A stretch of DNA of 64,000 bases from Arthrobacter sp. AZCC_0090. Lineage in GTDB: Bacteria > Actinomycetota > Actinomycetes > Actinomycetales > Micrococcaceae. Below are positions 33,197 to 41,287 of this stretch, piece after piece; the stretch's first letter is position 1; the number at the start of each line of letters is the position of its first letter. The notes below the pieces were generated by a model, which saw only the letters and a list, made by a program, of their open reading frames with translations, had not been told where the DNA came from and did no database searches. The DNA lies in the NCBI RefSeq assembly GCF_014207375.1, contig NZ_JACHEE010000013.1, forward strand, positions 62,001-126,000, read 5' to 3'. Both the position numbers and the translations under genes were made by a program.

Positions 33197-34048
33197 TTAG
33201 CCCTTTCCGCGTGTCTGGGCGACTTGTCTGGCGATGTCCTGTGGTGGCCCGGCGGATGCAGGTTGCCAGCTTGCCAACAGGGAGTACGCGATGATGCGTT
33301 CTTCCGCGCCGAAGCGCGGATTGCAGCTGGTCATGGTCAGGTAGCTTTCGGTAGGCGTCGCACCGGGCCGTGTGGGGACCGGAAGAAGGACGTCCGTCCG
33401 CGAGGGAAGCACGATCTGGTTGTTCCGGAAGACGTACGTGTAGTAGCCGTCCTTGGTCTGCACATAGATCTTGTCGCCCGGTGCCAAAAGATGGATGTTG
33501 TCCAGGACGGCGCCATGGGTCTGGCGGTGTCCCGCGACGGCGAAATTGCCGGGCGCCCCGGGCATGCTGGTGCTTCCGTAGTGGCCCAGGCCCAAGGTGT
33601 CCAGGATGTCGGCACCGGTTCCTTCGATGATGGGCCGCGAATAATCCGGGCCGAATCGCGGAATATACATGATGCCGATCATGCCGCCGTGCTCGGGAGC
33701 CTGGGCAACTACGGGTTTACCGTAGTTCGGCGCTTTGGCAGGGTCGGCAGGGACAACCGGTCCCGCAAAGTCCTTGGCGAATCCCTGGATGGCCTGGCTT
33801 TGCTTCGCGTCGGCTTCGACATTGGTCCACCACAGCTCCCAGGCCACAAAGAGCAACAGGATGACACCTGCCGTGAGGAGGAGTTCGCCGATGATCTGGA
33901 CGATCTTGCGCACAACGTCACCCGCGCTTGGCCGTCCCTCGCGTTTCCCCGAGCGGGGCTTGTGTCCCCCGGGGCGGGGACCCCCCGCCCCGGTTCCTGT
34001 GCCGTCATCGGGTACGGCAGCGGCTTGCCGCGTCTGCTGCTGCGCCAC
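33197..34048 (-). CDS. srtE: Class E sortase
   Basis: A 283-residue membrane-anchored transpeptidase. A disordered basic N-terminus precedes a transmembrane helix at ~52-72 (GELLLTAGVILLLFVAWELW). The sortase fold shows the catalytic His in AVAGHRQTHGAVL, the Cys in LTMTSCNPRFGAEERI and an Arg six residues after that Cys (AEER). Class E enzymes attach LAXTG-type proteins to peptidoglycan in actinobacteria. It heads the srtE-small protein-trpG unit and is divergent from crgA. Confidence 0.92.
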   Translation of the reverse strand: MAQQQTRQAAAVPDDGTGTGAGGPRPGGHKPRSGKREGRPSAGDVVRKIVQIIGELLLTAGVILLLFVAWELWWTNVEADAKQSQAIQGFAKDFAGPVVPADPAKAPNYGKPVVAQAPEHGGMIGIMYIPRFGPDYSRPIIEGTGADILDTLGLGHYGSTSMPGAPGNFAVAGHRQTHGAVLDNIHLLAPGDKIYVQTKDGYYTYVFRNNQIVLPSRTDVLLPVPTRPGATPTESYLTMTSCNPRFGAEERIIAYSLLASWQPASAGPPQDIARQVAQTRGKG

Positions 34049-34226
34049 TGGATCTCCTCTTCACAGGCGCGGATGCCCCACGACGAGCAGCCTCCGAAAT
34101 CCGGCTAGACTTGTTTGCTAGTACGAACCCCGGAATTGCCGCGTGCGCGTTGACCGCTGGAATTTTCCTTCCTGCAGGATATCAAGACGGCGCGTGGCCA
34201 TTCATTCAGCCGGCCAAGGAGGATCC

Positions 34227-34478
34227 GTGCCCGAGTCCAAGCCCCGCAAGAGGGCCGCCCGCCCCACCGAGGCGGCTACCGCACAGCACTACAAGCCGAA
34301 CCCCGTTTGGTACAAGCCAGTGATGTTCGGCCTCATGATTGTCGGCTTGCTGTGGATCATCACTTTCTATATCACCAGCGGCCAACTTCCCGTGCCGGCG
34401 TGGGAGTCCTGGAACATCGTGGCAGGTTTCGGCATCGCGATCATCGGCTTCCTCATGACCACGCGCTGGCGTTCCTGA
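34227..34478 (+). CDS. crgA: Cell division protein CrgA
   Basis: An 83-residue protein with a basic N-terminus (VPESKPRKRAARP) and two membrane helices (VMFGLMIVGLLWIITFYITS; WNIVAGFGIAIIGFLMTTRW). This is the CrgA architecture. CrgA binds FtsZ, PBPs and other divisome parts and coordinates septum formation. The start is GTG 34227 with AAGGAGG 4 bases upstream; a longer frame from 34143 lacks a site. Confidence 0.93.
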   Translation: MPESKPRKRAARPTEAATAQHYKPNPVWYKPVMFGLMIVGLLWIITFYITSGQLPVPAWESWNIVAGFGIAIIGFLMTTRWRS

Positions 34479-34520
34479 GCGGCGACCTCACATTTCGGCT
34501 GCCTGTACCGTCTACTAGAT

Positions 34521-35030
34521 ATGACCACCAGGCACACCACCATTGAGTCCCCCTTGGGCCAGCTCACGCTGACCGCCCGGGGAGGGCTGCTGACGGGCAT
34601 CTTCTTCGAAGGTCACTGGCATATGCCGCCACCGGAATTCTTCGGTGAAGCCGCCCCGGCTGGCGACCCCCTGTTCCAGCAAATTGCCGCAGAGCTCGGC
34701 GAATACCTGGCGGGCGAACTGACGGTGTTCGACGTCCCCTTCAAGGCTTCCGGGAATCTCTTCCAAGAGCGGGTCTGGGCCAGGCTCCAACAAATTCCGT
34801 ACGGGGAAACCGTCAGCTATGGGGAGTTGGCCACCGAACTGGGCGATCGCAACCTTTCCCAGGCCGTCGGTTCGGCGGTTGGCCGCAATCCGCTGAGTAT
34901 CGTCATTCCGTGCCACCGGGTAGTGGGGCACGATGGGAGGCTCACCGGATACGCTGGCGGACTCGACAACAAGCGGTTCCTCCTGGAACTCGAGGAACCG
35001 GCGGCGGCGAAGGAAAGCAAGCTCTTCTGA
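34521..35030 (+). CDS. ogt: Methylated-DNA-[protein]-cysteine S-methyltransferase (first copy)
   Basis: A 169-residue O6-alkylguanine transferase. It has the N-terminal beta sheet (TTIESPLGQLTLTARGGLLT), a helix-turn-helix (YGELATELGDRNLSQAVGSA) and the acceptor Cys in IVIPCHRVVG. It repairs O6-alkylguanine by irreversible transfer to that Cys. It is first in a run of five repair/regulator genes. The stop overlaps the sigma-factor ATG by one base (TGATG). TACTAGAT ends immediately before the ATG, so a leaderless message is possible. Confidence 0.93.
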   Translation: MTTRHTTIESPLGQLTLTARGGLLTGIFFEGHWHMPPPEFFGEAAPAGDPLFQQIAAELGEYLAGELTVFDVPFKASGNLFQERVWARLQQIPYGETVSYGELATELGDRNLSQAVGSAVGRNPLSIVIPCHRVVGHDGRLTGYAGGLDNKRFLLELEEPAAAKESKLF

Positions 35031-35536
35031 TGGAGCCCAAGAAGCCGTTCGAGCTGATCGTCCGGGAGCACGGACCCACGGTGCTCCGTGTATGCCGGGC
35101 CGTTCTTGGCCCCCACGACGCGGAAGACGGCTGGTCCGAAACCTTCCTCTCGGCCCTGAAGGCCTACCCCGAACTCCCAGCAGACGCCAACGTCCAGGCG
35201 TGGCTCGTCACCATCGCGCACCGCAAGTCCATCGACATCGTCCGCGCGCGGAATCGCCAGCCAGTTCCTGTCGATGTGCTGCCTGTGAGGCATTCCGGGC
35301 TCGGCATCCCCGGCGACGGTCATGCGGAGGTGCTCGACGCCGTCGGGCACCTTCCGCCGAAACAGCGCCAGGCGGTGGCGTACCACTACCTCGCCGGGCT
35401 CCCGTACAAAGACGTCGCCGTGCTTCTCGGCGGAACCCCCGACGCCGCGCGTCGAGCAGGTGCCGACGGCGTCAAGGCCCTGCGCACCATTCTCGTCGAT
35501 AGCTCCATGAGCTTCGTGAAAGAAGAGAACCCATGA
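35030..35536 (+). CDS. RNA polymerase sigma factor, sigma-70/ECF type
   Basis: A 168-residue factor. Region 2 spans ~12-75 (LIVREHGPTVLRVCRAVLGP; WSETFLSALKAYPELPADAN; WLVTIAHRKSIDIVRARNRQ). Region 4 spans ~100-160 (LPPKQRQAVAYHYLAGLPYK; DVAVLLGGTPDAARRAGADG). There is no region 3 and no transmembrane anti-sigma gene next to it. Instead it is locked between two methyltransferases, overlapping the first by 1 base and the second by 4. The simplest inference is that it switches on repair genes upon alkylation damage. Confidence 0.88.
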   Translation: MEPKKPFELIVREHGPTVLRVCRAVLGPHDAEDGWSETFLSALKAYPELPADANVQAWLVTIAHRKSIDIVRARNRQPVPVDVLPVRHSGLGIPGDGHAEVLDAVGHLPPKQRQAVAYHYLAGLPYKDVAVLLGGTPDAARRAGADGVKALRTILVDSSMSFVKEENP

Positions 35537-36147
35537 CCATCAATCACAACGAACCGGACATCGCCGAGCTCCTCGCAACCTCCGTGGAACCAGAGGTTTT
35601 GCAGCGGCTCCACCGCCGTCTCGCGGCGGCGGCCGCGGAACAACACACGCTCGATATCGCCTACCGCACCTTTGATTCTCCGATCGGCAAACTGTTGCTC
35701 GCGGCCACGGAGCGAGGCATAGTGCGCGTTGCCTTTGAAGTGGAAGACCACGACGCCGTGCTGCAACTGCTCGCTGAAAAGCTCAGTCCGCGGATTCTCC
35801 ACTCAGCTGGCCGCCTGGATCCAGCAGCCCGCGAACTGGACGAATACTTCGCGGGGACGCGGCACCATTTCGACCTGCCCTTGGATTTCAGCCTTTCGCG
35901 CGGATTCCGGCTTAGCGTCCTGGAGCATCTGCCGCAGATCGCCTACGGGCACACGGAAAGCTACGCGCAAGTGGCGTTGGCCGCCGGAAGTCCGCGAGCC
36001 GTGCGCGCGGTTGGCACTGCCTGCGCCACCAACCCGCTGCCGGTGATTGTTCCTTGCCACCGGGTAGTGAAATCCGATGGATCGTTTGGCAACTACCTCG
36101 GCGGCACGGAGGCCAAGCGAACCTTGCTGTCCCTCGAGGCAGCATGA
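35533..36147 (+). CDS. Methylated-DNA-[protein]-cysteine S-methyltransferase (second copy, N-terminal extension)
   Basis: A 204-residue protein. Residues ~1-38 (MTINHNEPDIAELLATSVEP; EVLQRLHRRLAAAAAEQHTL) are an extra helical extension not found in simple Ogt proteins. The alkyltransferase domain follows (YRTFDSPIGKLLLAATERGI; YGHTESYAQVALAAGSPRAV; acceptor Cys in VIVPCHRVVKSDG). It takes the place where an anti-sigma factor normally sits: directly after the sigma gene with an ATGA overlap. It may therefore be both a repair enzyme and the sensor that holds or releases the sigma factor; this is inference. Confidence 0.88.
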   Translation: MTINHNEPDIAELLATSVEPEVLQRLHRRLAAAAAEQHTLDIAYRTFDSPIGKLLLAATERGIVRVAFEVEDHDAVLQLLAEKLSPRILHSAGRLDPAARELDEYFAGTRHHFDLPLDFSLSRGFRLSVLEHLPQIAYGHTESYAQVALAAGSPRAVRAVGTACATNPLPVIVPCHRVVKSDGSFGNYLGGTEAKRTLLSLEAA

Positions 36148-36839
36148 GCCCAGGGTGGACGGAACCGCTGTTTCCGCTGGAGTTGCCGGACGCGTCCGAC
36201 GCCGGCCCGCGGGAGATCGCACCCGGTGCGGTGCACGTTCCGGGCTGGCTGAGCCTGGAGCAGCAGCGGTGGATCACGGCCCGTTTCGGTGAGTGGACGC
36301 GTGGTCCCGTCCCCTTGCGTGCCGCGGTTCTTCCCCGAGGACACCCGATGTCCGTCCGGACGGTCTGCCTCGGCTGGCACTGGCAGCCCTACAAATACAC
36401 GCGCGAAGCTTTCGACGTCAACGGGCGGCGGGTCCTGGCATTTCCCGATTGGATGGTGCGGCTGGGCCGCAAAGCACTGTTCGAGGCATACGGTGACGCC
36501 GCCGAAGCCGCGGACTACACGCCGGACACCGCGCTGGTGAATTTCTACGACGACGCCGCCAAGATGGGGATGCACCAAGACAAGGACGAGAAGTCCCGCG
36601 CTCCTGTGGTGTCCCTCAGTATCGGGGATAGTTGCGTGTTCCGCTTCGGGAACACGGAGACGCGCACCAAGCCGTATACCGACGTCGAACTGTCCTCCGG
36701 CGATCTGTTCGTATTCGGCGGTGCATCGCGTTTTGCGTACCACGGCATCACCAAAGTGCTCCCCGGAACGGCTCCCGCAGGCTGTGGGCTGCCCAGCGGG
36801 CGGATCAATATCACCATGCGCGTCATTGGAATGTCGTAG
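36144..36839 (+). CDS. alkB: AlkB-family alpha-ketoglutarate-dependent dioxygenase
   Basis: A 231-residue Fe(II)/2-oxoglutarate oxygenase. The iron ligands are His and Asp in MGMHQDKDE and His in RFAYHGITKV; the 2-oxoglutarate Arg lies in GRINITMRVIG. The substrate lid contains WHWQPYKYTREAFD. AlkB removes methyl groups from 1-methyladenine and 3-methylcytosine. The start overlaps the stop of the second methyltransferase, continuing the operon. Confidence 0.93.
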   Translation: MSPGWTEPLFPLELPDASDAGPREIAPGAVHVPGWLSLEQQRWITARFGEWTRGPVPLRAAVLPRGHPMSVRTVCLGWHWQPYKYTREAFDVNGRRVLAFPDWMVRLGRKALFEAYGDAAEAADYTPDTALVNFYDDAAKMGMHQDKDEKSRAPVVSLSIGDSCVFRFGNTETRTKPYTDVELSSGDLFVFGGASRFAYHGITKVLPGTAPAGCGLPSGRINITMRVIGMS

Positions 36840-36895
36840 GACCGGGGCACAATGTCAACAACGGCTTCTGCACGGCTTCCAGTGGAGGAATTCCT

Positions 36896-37498
36896 ATGAC
36901 CCCGCCCGAGAACGGCACCATCATTGGCGACGACGGCCTCGCCCGGCCGCCGTGGGCATCCGTTGACCCGCTTATGCGCGAGTACTACGACCACGAGTGG
37001 GGCATGCCCGTGCGGGACGAGCAGGGCCTGTACGAGCGCATCAGCCTTGAGGGATTCCAGGCGGGCCTCTCTTGGGCCACCATCTTGCGCAAGCGTGACG
37101 CGTTCAGATCCGCTTTCTTGAACTTTCACCCGGAAAGCGTCGCGGCCTTCACAGAGGCGGATGTCGAACGGCTGATGCAGGATCCGGGGATCGTGCGCAA
37201 CCGGCTCAAGATCCGTGCCGCCATCACGAATGCCAAGGCCACCATCGCCTTGCGGAGCGAAGGCGGACTGGTGGACTTCGTGTGGTCCTTCCAACCCCAG
37301 TCGACGCCCGAACCGCGTACCTTTGCCGACGTCGCCACCCAGTCGCCGGAATCGATCGCCTTGTCCAAAGCACTGCGTAAGAAGGGCTTCGCCTTCGTCG
37401 GGCCCACTACCATGTACGCGTTGATGGAGGCCATCGGCATCATCGATACCCATCTCGTGGACAGCCATCGTCGTGGCAGTTCCGGAATTTGGCTCTGA
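36896..37498 (+). CDS. tag: DNA-3-methyladenine glycosylase I
   Basis: A 200-residue glycosylase. Family motifs are PPWASVDPLMREYYDHEWGM, LYERISLEGFQAGLSWATIL, RKRDAFRSAF and ALRKKGFAFVGPTTMYALM. It excises 3-methyladenine. The Cys residues that hold zinc at both ends of E. coli Tag are replaced (no Cys before SVDP; THLVDSHRRG at the C-terminus), so the zinc snap seems lost. The ATG has GGAGG 7 bases upstream and follows alkB by 56 bases. Confidence 0.9.
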   Translation: MTPPENGTIIGDDGLARPPWASVDPLMREYYDHEWGMPVRDEQGLYERISLEGFQAGLSWATILRKRDAFRSAFLNFHPESVAAFTEADVERLMQDPGIVRNRLKIRAAITNAKATIALRSEGGLVDFVWSFQPQSTPEPRTFADVATQSPESIALSKALRKKGFAFVGPTTMYALMEAIGIIDTHLVDSHRRGSSGIWL

Positions 37499-37510
37499 TA
37501 CCCCCGTTTC

Positions 37511-37663
37511 TTTCCACAGAAGTGCGTAACTTTATCCACAGCTGTGGACAATTCATGTGGACATCCATGTACACGGGGCGAAAATCCCCGGGAATCAGGT
37601 GCGTAACGGGCATCCACGCCTTCCACATGAGGTTTTACCCAGTGTGAACAACGCTGTGGATAG
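37511..37663. promoter_or_regulatory. DnaA-box group downstream of tag
   Basis: TTATCCACA at 37532-37540 is followed at once by TGTGGACAA at 37543-37551, with near matches at 37511-37519, 37556-37564 and 37655-37663. The rest of the 310-base gap (37499-37808) holds no gene. The boxes resemble those around dnaA and may bind DnaA. Confidence 0.6.
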
Positions 37664-37808
37664 TGTTCCCGGGTTCATTGAGAGTTCACCACGGAGGCAT
37701 TGAGAACTTCATTCAGGCCCGTCCTGCCCCGGTAGCCGCCTGGGCTTTCGCTTCGCCTTTTCGACTCGCCGGAAGGGCACTGGTCGAGAAGTGTGAAAGA
37801 ATCTGCGT

Positions 37809-38171
37809 ATGAATGCAGATAAGAGCGGTTGCTCGCTGGGTGTCGACAGTCAGTATGTTGAATTGGCGGTGGAAGTGTTCGCGATGTTGGCCGATGCCAC
37901 GAGGGTCCGGATCATCCTGGCGCTCCGGGACGGCGAAATGGCCGTCGGTGCCCTAGCTGAGCTGGTGGGGAAGTCCCCGGCAGCTGTATCCCAGCACCTC
38001 GCCAAAATGCGCCTGGCGAGAATGGTTTCAACACGGCAGGACGGAACCAAGGTCATGTACAGGCTGGAGAACGAACACGCCCGCCAACTGGTGGCAGATG
38101 CCATCTTCCAAGCGGAACACGCCCTCGGCGGCAGCCCTGCACACCACCGCCCAGAACAGGAAACGGCATGA
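37809..38171 (+). CDS. ArsR/SmtB-family metal-sensing repressor
   Basis: A 120-residue winged-helix repressor. Helices include EVFAMLADATRVRIILALRD, LAELVGKSPAAVSQHLAKM and the wing MVSTRQDGTKVMYRLE. The last helix has His/Glu residues (HARQLVADAIFQAEHALGG; HHRPE) that suit an alpha5-type Zn/Co/Ni site as in CzrA/NmtR. It overlaps the cation-efflux gene by 4 bases, so it probably represses its own operon until metal rises. Confidence 0.9.
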   Translation: MNADKSGCSLGVDSQYVELAVEVFAMLADATRVRIILALRDGEMAVGALAELVGKSPAAVSQHLAKMRLARMVSTRQDGTKVMYRLENEHARQLVADAIFQAEHALGGSPAHHRPEQETA

Positions 38172-39190
38172 ACAGTCACCAGCAAGTTGGTCATCACGCG
38201 GGCCATGTGCACGCCAACGACCACGCGCATGACCATGACCACGAACATCACAAGGGCTTCAAGGGGTGGCTGTATGAGCTTTTTGTCCCGCACACCCACG
38301 ATGCCGCAGACTCCATCGACGATGCCCTCGAGTCCAGTACGCAGGGCATCCGGGCTCTGAAGATCAGCCTCTTCATCCTCCTTGGCACCACCGTGCTGCA
38401 GTTTCTTGTAGTCCTTGTCAGCGGCTCCGTCGCGTTGCTGGCCGACACCGTCCACAACTTCTCGGACGCGCTCACCGCCGTGCCCTTGTGGATTGCGTTC
38501 ATCTTGGGACGTCGAGCGGCAACTCGCCGCTACAACTATGGATACGGACGGGCGGAGGATCTTGCGGGACTGTTCATCGTCGTCGTGGTTGCCCTTTCTG
38601 CTGTGGTCGCCGCATGGCAGTCCATTGACCGGCTGTTCCATCCACAACCCCTCCACAACCTGTGGTGGGTTCTCGCAGCCGGGCTCATCGGCTTTGCGGG
38701 CAATGAATTCGTAGCTGTCTACCGAATCCGGGTTGGCCGGCAGATCGGGTCCGCTGCGCTGGTCGCCGACGGCGTTCATGCGCGGATCGACGGATTCACC
38801 TCGCTCGCCGTGGTACTCGGTGCCGGCGGCGTGCTGCTCGGATTCCCTTTGGCCGACCCTATCGTCGGACTGCTGATTTCGGCGGCCATCATCGTCCTGC
38901 TCTGGGGCACTATACGCAGCGTAGGACGGCGCCTGATGGACGGAATAGAGCCCGAACTGCTCGATCACGCCCAATCGGCGTTGGAGAGGACCCCCGGCGT
39001 GCTTTCCGTGCCGAAGCTGCGGCTTCGCTGGGTTGGCCATCGTCTTCTGGGGGCGGCTACCATCGTCGTTGCCAACACGGCCCTCTCCGCCGTGGAAGAA
39101 ACGGTCGACGACGCGCGGCATCAGCTTGGGCGCGCGCTCCCAAAGCTCGACGACATCGTGATACAGCCTGTGACAGGACCGGGCCGCTGA
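38168..39190 (+). CDS. Cation diffusion facilitator family transporter
   Basis: A 340-residue CDF exporter. The N-terminus is histidine-rich (HQQVGHHAGHVHANDHAHDH), followed by six membrane helices. Metal-site segments are LADTVHNFSDALTAVPLWIA and LVADGVHARIDGFTSLAVVL. The cytosolic C-terminal domain is at ~265-335. It expels Zn2+, Co2+ or similar ions in exchange for protons. It is controlled with the overlapping ArsR gene. Confidence 0.93.
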   Translation: MNSHQQVGHHAGHVHANDHAHDHDHEHHKGFKGWLYELFVPHTHDAADSIDDALESSTQGIRALKISLFILLGTTVLQFLVVLVSGSVALLADTVHNFSDALTAVPLWIAFILGRRAATRRYNYGYGRAEDLAGLFIVVVVALSAVVAAWQSIDRLFHPQPLHNLWWVLAAGLIGFAGNEFVAVYRIRVGRQIGSAALVADGVHARIDGFTSLAVVLGAGGVLLGFPLADPIVGLLISAAIIVLLWGTIRSVGRRLMDGIEPELLDHAQSALERTPGVLSVPKLRLRWVGHRLLGAATIVVANTALSAVEETVDDARHQLGRALPKLDDIVIQPVTGPGR

Positions 39191-39308
39191 AAGGCCGGAT
39201 TCCATTCCCAACAGGCGCCCAGCTGCTGGGGCTATGATGACCCACTGAACACCGACCCGCTGAGAAGGGACCGCCCGGCCCGCTCGAAATCCACGAAAGA
39301 AGATGCCC

Positions 39309-40664
39309 ATGAGCCAGCAAGCGGTTCTGGCGAAGCCTCGCCGGAACGTCGAAATGGTGCTGCTGGTACTCGCCCTTGGCGTCGGCGTCGGGGCCATCGC
39401 AATGACCAGCGTGGACAAGAAGGAAGCCCTCGATTTTGGATTCTGGCTCCAAGCCGGAACCTTGACTGCGCTGGCCGGGGTCTTCCACGTCGTCCTCCGG
39501 TTCAGGGCACGGTATGCGGATCCAGTGATCCTCCCCATTGTCGTGGCTTTGAACGGCTTGGGCATCGCCATGATCCGACGCTTGGACGCGTCAACCGGGA
39601 GCACTGCGGGGACCAATCAGCTCAACTGGACGATCGTCTCGGTCCTGGTCGCGGCCGCCGTGCTGTGGCTATTAAAGGACCACCGGCTGTTACGCCGGTA
39701 CACTTTCATTGCCCTTTCTGTCAGCGCTGCCCTTCTCATCCTTCCCCTCGTCCCGGGCATTTCAGCCGGCGATATCAACGGCGCAAATGTCTGGATACGC
39801 CTAGGGTCCCTGCAGTTCCAGCCTGGGGAAATCGTGAAGATCACCCTCGCCGTCTTCTTCGCGGGATACTTGTCCTCCAACCGGGACTTGATCTTGTTGG
39901 CGGGCAGGAAATTCGGGCGCCTGCAGTTCCCCAGGATCAAGGACACTGGGCCGATGGTCACCGCTTGGGCCGCGAGTGTGGGCGTACTGGTCTTCCAGCA
40001 CGATCTCGGCATGTCCATATTGCTCTTCGGGCTGTTCATGGTGATGATCTACGTTGCCACGAGCCGAGCCAGCTGGCTGGTTCTCGGCCTGATACTCATG
40101 GGGGTGGGAGGATACGCCGCGGCAAAGATCTTTTCCCACGTCGGCTTACGCATCGACGCCTGGGTCAACGCCTTTGACCCCCAGGTGTACACCCGCTTTC
40201 CCGGAGGTAGTGCCCAGATTGTCCAAGGCCTCTTCGGAATGGCCGACGGCGGCCTGATCGGAAAAGGCCTCGGGCTCGGAAGCCCGGACCTTGTGCCCTT
40301 CGCCAACAGCGACATGATCGTCGCCTCCCTTGGTGAAGAACTCGGCCTGATAGGGCTGTTCGCCATCGTGCTCCTCTATTTGCTGCTTTTCACGAGGGGA
40401 TTCCGGGCGGCGTTGGGCATCCGAGATGCGTTCGGGAAGCTCCTCGCGTGCGGACTGTCCTTCACCATGGCGCTTCAATGCTTCATCATCATCGGCGGCG
40501 TCACCCGCCTTATTCCCCTCACAGGACTGACGACGCCGTTCCTCTCCGCGGGCGGGTCCTCCCTCCTTGCCAACTGGATCATCGTTGCACTGCTGCTGCG
40601 GATCAGTGACGCAGCCCGCAGGCCCCAAGCGGTCGCTTCCCAGGCCGAGCACGTCCCGGCCTGA
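39309..40664 (+). CDS. Second FtsW/RodA/SpoVE-family protein (rodA paralogue)
   Basis: A 451-residue SEDS membrane protein that aligns along its whole length with the rodA product at 25793-27160, sharing MxQ-KPRRNVE at the start, FQPGEI, FANSDMI, GEELGLIG and TPFL-AGGSSLLANWII. It is a stand-alone gene without a penicillin-binding protein or kinase beside it. I chose the ATG at 39309 because it matches the paralogue's start and has GAAAGAAG at proper distance; an ATG two codons earlier touches that site. It may supply lipid II polymerase activity under other conditions. The 112-base gap upstream shows no gene. Confidence 0.9.
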   Translation: MSQQAVLAKPRRNVEMVLLVLALGVGVGAIAMTSVDKKEALDFGFWLQAGTLTALAGVFHVVLRFRARYADPVILPIVVALNGLGIAMIRRLDASTGSTAGTNQLNWTIVSVLVAAAVLWLLKDHRLLRRYTFIALSVSAALLILPLVPGISAGDINGANVWIRLGSLQFQPGEIVKITLAVFFAGYLSSNRDLILLAGRKFGRLQFPRIKDTGPMVTAWAASVGVLVFQHDLGMSILLFGLFMVMIYVATSRASWLVLGLILMGVGGYAAAKIFSHVGLRIDAWVNAFDPQVYTRFPGGSAQIVQGLFGMADGGLIGKGLGLGSPDLVPFANSDMIVASLGEELGLIGLFAIVLLYLLLFTRGFRAALGIRDAFGKLLACGLSFTMALQCFIIIGGVTRLIPLTGLTTPFLSAGGSSLLANWIIVALLLRISDAARRPQAVASQAEHVPA

Positions 40665-40759
40665 CGCCCACCAGACACGCTGAACCCACGTAGCGAACAA
40701 GCCTGTCCAGGCCGCCACCACCGGAGTTACACACTTAACAACAGGCAGGTACCCACAAG

Positions 40760-41110
40760 TTATCCACAGTTGGGGAAAAGCTGTGGCGACAAAGTGGAAA
40801 ACTCCCGTAACGGCGCGCTTACAGGCCGCCCATGAATCGTCGAACTACAACCATGTGAGTTATTAACAATGTTGATAACCCTGTTGATACAACACTCCCG
40901 CCGCCGCCAATGGTGAGGTTGTCCACACATCCCGAAATAGGGCGCTTCTTATCCACATAACCACAGGCGTGTGGGCAAAAGTTATCCACAGTTGTGGACG
41001 TTAATCCCCAGGAGAATCCGCCACCCCCGCCGTCTCGCCCCAGACGGCCAATCCATCACCGAACTACATGCTTGTAAGTTACACACATTGTGGATAACCC
41101 CTGTGGAAAA
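40760..41110. promoter_or_regulatory. Dense DnaA-box cluster in a 620-base intergenic region
   Basis: Perfect or near-perfect boxes: TTATCCACA at 40760-40768, 40949-40957 and 40982-40990; TTGTCCACA at 40919-40927; TGTGGATAA at 41089-41097. Weaker copies lie at 40993-41001 and 41102-41110. Between them is an AT-rich part (TATTAACAATGTTGATAACC at 40861-40880). The string AACCCCTGTGGAAA at 41096-41109 occurs identically in the dnaA-dnaN gap (57385-57398). No convincing gene fills 40665-41287. Possible roles are DnaA titration, a relic origin or origin control. Confidence 0.75.
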
Positions 41111-41287
41111 CTTCGCCGAGGTATTGACGGGCCCAGTTCAAGGTTCTACGCTATTTCTATTCAATGAACTAGTTGATCAACCAGAAGCTTGAATAAACCA
41201 ATTATTTGAATAACCAAGGGCGCTTGGGCACTGTGGAAAACTCCGAAGTCCACGATGCTTGAGCTTTGAGCCAGGCAGGGGAGACGC

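Noticed and set aside
40971..41192. 73-codon frame within the DnaA-box cluster
   Set aside because: It overlaps several DnaA boxes, lacks a ribosome site and has no protein features.
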